This document shows, one piece after another, positions 61,182-64,000 of a DNA stretch of 64,000 bases. Under the pieces are notes generated by a model. That model was not told the DNA's origin. It was given only the letters and a program-made list of their open reading frames with translations, and did no database searches. Position 1 is the stretch's first letter; every line of letters begins with the position of its first letter. Both the position numbers and the translations under genes were made by a program. This DNA comes from Apibacter muscae (GTDB lineage: Bacteria; Bacteroidota; Bacteroidia; Flavobacteriales; Weeksellaceae), in the NCBI RefSeq assembly GCF_007845635.1, contig NZ_SELG01000032.1, forward strand, positions 1 to 64,000, given 5' to 3'.

Positions 61182-62465
61182 ATGACTATTGAAGAACTAT
61201 ATTCTATATATCTACAATCTAGTGGAGTAACCACAGATACGCGAAAAATAACCTCTAAAAGCATTTATTTTGCATTAAAAGGTGAAAATTTTAATGGCAA
61301 TTTATTCGCCAATGAAGCCATTGAACTTGGGGCACTAGCAGCTGTTGTTGATGATAAAAATTTATCAAATCCTAGTAAAGGAATTTTTTATTTTGAAAAT
61401 AGCTTGCTGTGTTTGCAAAATCTAGCCCGTTACCATAGAGAACAATTAAATATTCCTATTATTGGCTTAACCGGTAGTAATGGTAAAACAACCACCAAAG
61501 AATTGATGGCTAGTGTTTTAAAAGAGAAATTTAATGTATGGTATACTCAAGGAAATTTAAATAACCATATAGGTGTTCCATTAACTCTTCTTAGCATTAA
61601 TCAAAATCATGAGATTGCTATTGTTGAGATGGGAGCCAATCATTTAAAGGAAATTGAACTACTTTCAGGGATATGTCAACCCACCATCGGTTATATCACT
61701 AACTTTGGAAAAGCCCATTTGGAAGGTTTTGGAGGTATGGAAGGGGTTTATAGAGGAAAATCGGAATTATATTCTTTTCTTAGAGAAAACCATAAAAAAG
61801 TTATTGTTAATACTGATGACACTAAACAGATGGAATTATCTAATGGGATTGATTCTATCTCCTTTGGCACAGAAGGAGATTATACTTATTCTTATCAAGA
61901 AAATAGCAATCATACGATTAGTCTTATATATCAAAATTGCTTGATTAATTCTCAATTAACTGGAAAGTATAATTATACCAATCTTTGTGCTGCAGCTACT
62001 CTAGGTTTATATTTTGGAATAGAGATTGGAAAAATTAAAGTTGGAATTGAAAATTATCTTCCACAAAATCAACGTTCACAAATCGTTAAACTGGGTAATA
62101 AAACTTTGGTTTTAGATACTTACAATGCAAATCCAAGTAGCATGGAAGCTTCTTTAAAAAATTTTTCTGTGTTTGAAGGCTCAAAAACTATCATTCTAGG
62201 AGATATGTTTGAGCTGGGCAAGGAGTCTGCATATGAACATAGTAAAATTGTTTCTCTAGCTTTAAATACAAACTTTGATAATATATTCTTAGTGGGGGAG
62301 AATTTTTATTCAACTACTATAGATGACTTTAAAATTAAAAAATTCAAATCCACGGAGGAAGCTAAAAATTATTTCAAGGAACATTCAATTGTTACTAAAA
62401 ATCTTTTATTAAAAGGATCTAGAGGAATGGCTCTTGAAAAATTATTAAATGTAATTAAAGAATGA
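61182..62465 (+). CDS. murF: UDP-N-acetylmuramoyl-tripeptide--D-alanyl-D-alanine ligase
   Basis: 427 residues, Mur-ligase family. SGVTTDTRKI at the N-terminal UDP site, P-loop GLTGSNGKTTTKE, NLNNHIGVPLTLL, VEMGANHLKEIELLSGICQPTIGYITNFGKAHLEGF, LVLDTYNANPSSMEASL and ILGDMFELGKESAYEH. The last two blocks are MurF-specific. It adds D-Ala-D-Ala to the muropeptide precursor in the cytoplasm. Not in a dcw cluster here; it stands alone and ends at a bidirectional terminator. Confidence 0.95.
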   Translation: MTIEELYSIYLQSSGVTTDTRKITSKSIYFALKGENFNGNLFANEAIELGALAAVVDDKNLSNPSKGIFYFENSLLCLQNLARYHREQLNIPIIGLTGSNGKTTTKELMASVLKEKFNVWYTQGNLNNHIGVPLTLLSINQNHEIAIVEMGANHLKEIELLSGICQPTIGYITNFGKAHLEGFGGMEGVYRGKSELYSFLRENHKKVIVNTDDTKQMELSNGIDSISFGTEGDYTYSYQENSNHTISLIYQNCLINSQLTGKYNYTNLCAAATLGLYFGIEIGKIKVGIENYLPQNQRSQIVKLGNKTLVLDTYNANPSSMEASLKNFSVFEGSKTIILGDMFELGKESAYEHSKIVSLALNTNFDNIFLVGENFYSTTIDDFKIKKFKSTEEAKNYFKEHSIVTKNLLLKGSRGMALEKLLNVIKE

Positions 62466-62532
62466 TATTATAAACCAATTAAATTTATAAATGTTAATTG
62501 GTTTCCTGACAAATTAAGATGGATAATAAAAA

Positions 62533-62571
62533 AAAAGGAGTTTCATTAAAACTCCTTTTTTTTATTTTGTA
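62533..62571. terminator. Bidirectional terminator between murF and the OmpH gene
   Basis: AAAAAAGGAGTTT/AAACTCCTTTTTT is flanked by A and T runs on either side and serves both convergent transcripts. Confidence 0.9.
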
Positions 62572-62590
62572 TTGATTGTTAGACTAGTAT

Positions 62591-63127
62591 TTAAAGCCCT
62601 AATTTAGCTTTTACACTTGCCAAAATATTTGGACCAGCGGCATAAATCAATGAAGGTTGAGAAGTATCAAAAACATATAGATAACCTTTTTCTTTTGCTA
62701 CTGCATCTACCGCTTCTTGAGCTTTTTTCATTATTGGATCGTACAGCTCCGCTTGTTTTTTATCCAATGCATTCGCTGCATCTTCTCTAAGTGTAGCTAA
62801 ATTTTGCTGATCTGATTGTAATTCTTGTTCGTATTTCTGAAGTTGATCTTTCATAGAATCCAATTCAGTCTGAGACTTTTTACTCAAATCTTCTTGAATT
62901 TTATTATACTTAGCTGCTAGAGCCTCTTCTTGTTTTTTAATACCTTCTTTCTTTTGGTCTGCCAATTTTTTTAATTGCTCATCCGCTGCTTTTTTTTCAG
63001 GCATGGAGTTTAATAATTCCATGGAATTTATATAAGCAATTTTACTTGCATCTCCAGTTTGTGCCTTTGCTAACTGAAAAATACCTACGAATGCGGATAA
63101 CATTACTACTAGTGTGATTTTTTTCAT
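62591..63127 (-). CDS. OmpH/Skp-family periplasmic chaperone
   Basis: 178 residues. Signal peptide ending about QLAKAQ, then KIAYINSMELLNSMPEKKAADEQLKKLADQ, the OmpH opening, a long charged coiled coil (about 45-125), and the C-terminal AVAKEKGYLYVFDTSQPSLIYAAG that closes the trimer body. Skp holds outer-membrane proteins unfolded during transport to the BAM complex. A second OmpH-family gene lies 30 bp upstream, probably in the same operon; bamA would be expected further upstream, beyond the window. Confidence 0.92.
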   Translation of the reverse strand: MKKITLVVMLSAFVGIFQLAKAQTGDASKIAYINSMELLNSMPEKKAADEQLKKLADQKKEGIKKQEEALAAKYNKIQEDLSKKSQTELDSMKDQLQKYEQELQSDQQNLATLREDAANALDKKQAELYDPIMKKAQEAVDAVAKEKGYLYVFDTSQPSLIYAAGPNILASVKAKLGL

Positions 63128-63157
63128 TTTATATGTATTAATTATGTTTAAATTTTA

Positions 63158-64000
63158 TTACTTATTACTGTTTGCAGTCTTTTTCTTTGGAACATATTTA
63201 CTTCCATAGCCTTTATTGGGTTGTGCGGTAGTCGCTTTTTTAACCTCCGGATTTTCTTTGGGTTTCTCCACCTCGGCTTCAGCAGTATCAGTTACCTCTT
63301 TATTATTATTAAGTTTATTTTCTTTGGATTTATTATTAGTTTTATCAATCTCTTTATCTCCATTTTCTTGGATCTCAACTGCCTGTTTTTTCTTTTTAGG
63401 TACATATTTACTTCCGTATCCAGATTTCGTTTGATCTTTTTTGTTTGACTTTTCTTTTACATTAATTTCATTGTTATCCTCATTTGATTCCTGAATTATA
63501 TCCTCGGTTTTAGAAATTTTCGATGGTGAGTTAGAATTGGTTTGAGATTCCTTTTTCTTACTTTGTTTAGCATCTAAACCCATTTGTTTTAAAACCTTAT
63601 CCGTAATGTCGTACTTAGGATCAGTAAAAACCATAATTAAATCAGATGATTTGTCGAAGATAAGTCCATATTTATCTCTGGATGCGACAGTATTTATAGC
63701 ATTCCAAATCTGATCTTGTAGTGGTTTAACAAAATTCATTCTTAATCGAAAAGAATCTCCCTCGGATCCAAATTTTTTATCAATAAAGTTCCGAATTTTA
63801 ATCTCTGAACTATCAATGATAGACAATCTATTTTTCTGCTGATCATCCGTTAATAATATTTTCTCATTTTCATATTCAACTCTTAGCTGATCTAATTTAG
63901 ATTGTTCTTTCTGAATTTCCGTTTGCCATTTTTTAATTTCATTATCTAACCTTTGCTGCGCTTGTTGATACTGAGGCATTTGATTTAAAATATATTTAGT
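63158..64000 (-). CDS. OmpH/Skp-family protein with a repeated lysine-rich tail (partial)
   Basis: The 5' end is beyond the window: the frame continues upstream of MPQYQQAQQRLDNEI as TKYILNQ, so 63979 is not the start. The OmpH domain runs to about DPKYDITDKVLKQMGLDAKQ. After it comes a tail of about 125 residues, rich in Lys, Asn, Glu and Ser, absent from ordinary Skp. The tail has the 11-residue motif GYGSKYVPKKK twice, once at the very C-terminus and once about 68 residues earlier. The tail is probably disordered and basic; it could bind membrane, peptidoglycan or nucleic acid. Confidence 0.85.
   Translation of the reverse strand, partial: TKYILNQMPQYQQAQQRLDNEIKKWQTEIQKEQSKLDQLRVEYENEKILLTDDQQKNRLSIIDSSEIKIRNFIDKKFGSEGDSFRLRMNFVKPLQDQIWNAINTVASRDKYGLIFDKSSDLIMVFTDPKYDITDKVLKQMGLDAKQSKKKESQTNSNSPSKISKTEDIIQESNEDNNEINVKEKSNKKDQTKSGYGSKYVPKKKKQAVEIQENGDKEIDKTNNKSKENKLNNNKEVTDTAEAEVEKPKENPEVKKATTAQPNKGYGSKYVPKKKTANSNK

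Noticed and set aside
63216-63448. Two plus-strand frames opposite the OmpH lysine-rich tail
   Set aside because: They arise from the Lys/Asn-rich codons of the tail; overlapping each other in different frames and without recognisable domains.
1-64000. Mobile element, prophage, CRISPR array or tRNA gene
   Set aside because: I saw no transposase, integrase, phage gene, spaced direct-repeat array or tRNA-like cloverleaf; a tRNAscan and repeat search would be decisive.

Overview
The window comes from a very AT-rich member of the Bacteroidota, class Flavobacteriia. The markers are gliding/type IX secretion genes (gldJ, gldF, gldG, gldI, porV), BshA for bacillithiol, a cysteine-free AccD, many SPII lipoproteins, few recognisable Shine-Dalgarno sites, and repeated TAnnTTTG -7 promoter boxes. 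A DcuA/B-type C4-dicarboxylate exchanger suggests fumarate-linked anaerobic metabolism. The mix would suit a host-associated Weeksellaceae such as a bee-gut Apibacter-like organism; that is inference, not something the sequence proves.

Layout. 1-9.9 kb: housekeeping genes (argS, a DegT aminotransferase, two FkpA-like FKBP isomerases and a decayed third copy, dnaX with an A10 slippery run, rpmH, RNase P RNA, truB). 9.9-22.3 kb: a DeoR-family regulator divergent from a large catabolic cluster: GlpF-type channel, small transaldolase, two tandem AraM-like dehydrogenases, an FGGY kinase, an AraL-like HAD phosphatase, AraD and two tandem AraB-like kinases. There is no isomerase and no active sugar transporter in it. 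22.4-32.4 kb: Dcu exchanger, PrcB_C lipoprotein, cysteine desulfurase, Smr protein, divergent gldJ and porV, nrnA-gldI, a DUF6348-like protein, idi. 32.7-45.8 kb: an envelope lipoprotein operon, LOG protein, esterase, bshA, an MsbA-type exporter, a PstS-like lipoprotein, tsaE, alanine dehydrogenase, accD, a fused SpmA/SpmB-like membrane protein, DedA. 46-57.7 kb: an ECF sigma factor, START-like protein, a class IV aminotransferase homologue lacking its PLP residues, a hemJ-gldF-gldG-RsmI-like operon, YagU, hisS, a class A beta-lactamase, a vitamin-K-dependent carboxylase homologue, trpS. 57.8-64 kb: a probable structured small RNA or leader, a glycine-betaine-type ABC operon, murF, and two OmpH/Skp genes, the second cut by the window edge.

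The most interesting part is the 11-22 kb cluster. It looks like a kinase-first pentitol (or related polyol) pathway: facilitated entry, phosphorylation by AraB-like kinases, oxidation of the polyol phosphate by AraM-like dehydrogenases, epimerisation by AraD to D-xylulose 5-phosphate, then the pentose phosphate pathway with transaldolase. The duplicated, diverged AraM and AraB pairs suggest two substrates or two stereochemical branches. Other strong signals are the dnaX frameshift site, the RNA at 57.86-57.99 kb, and the probable pseudoenzyme at 47.4 kb. I saw no tRNA gene, CRISPR array, insertion sequence or prophage.
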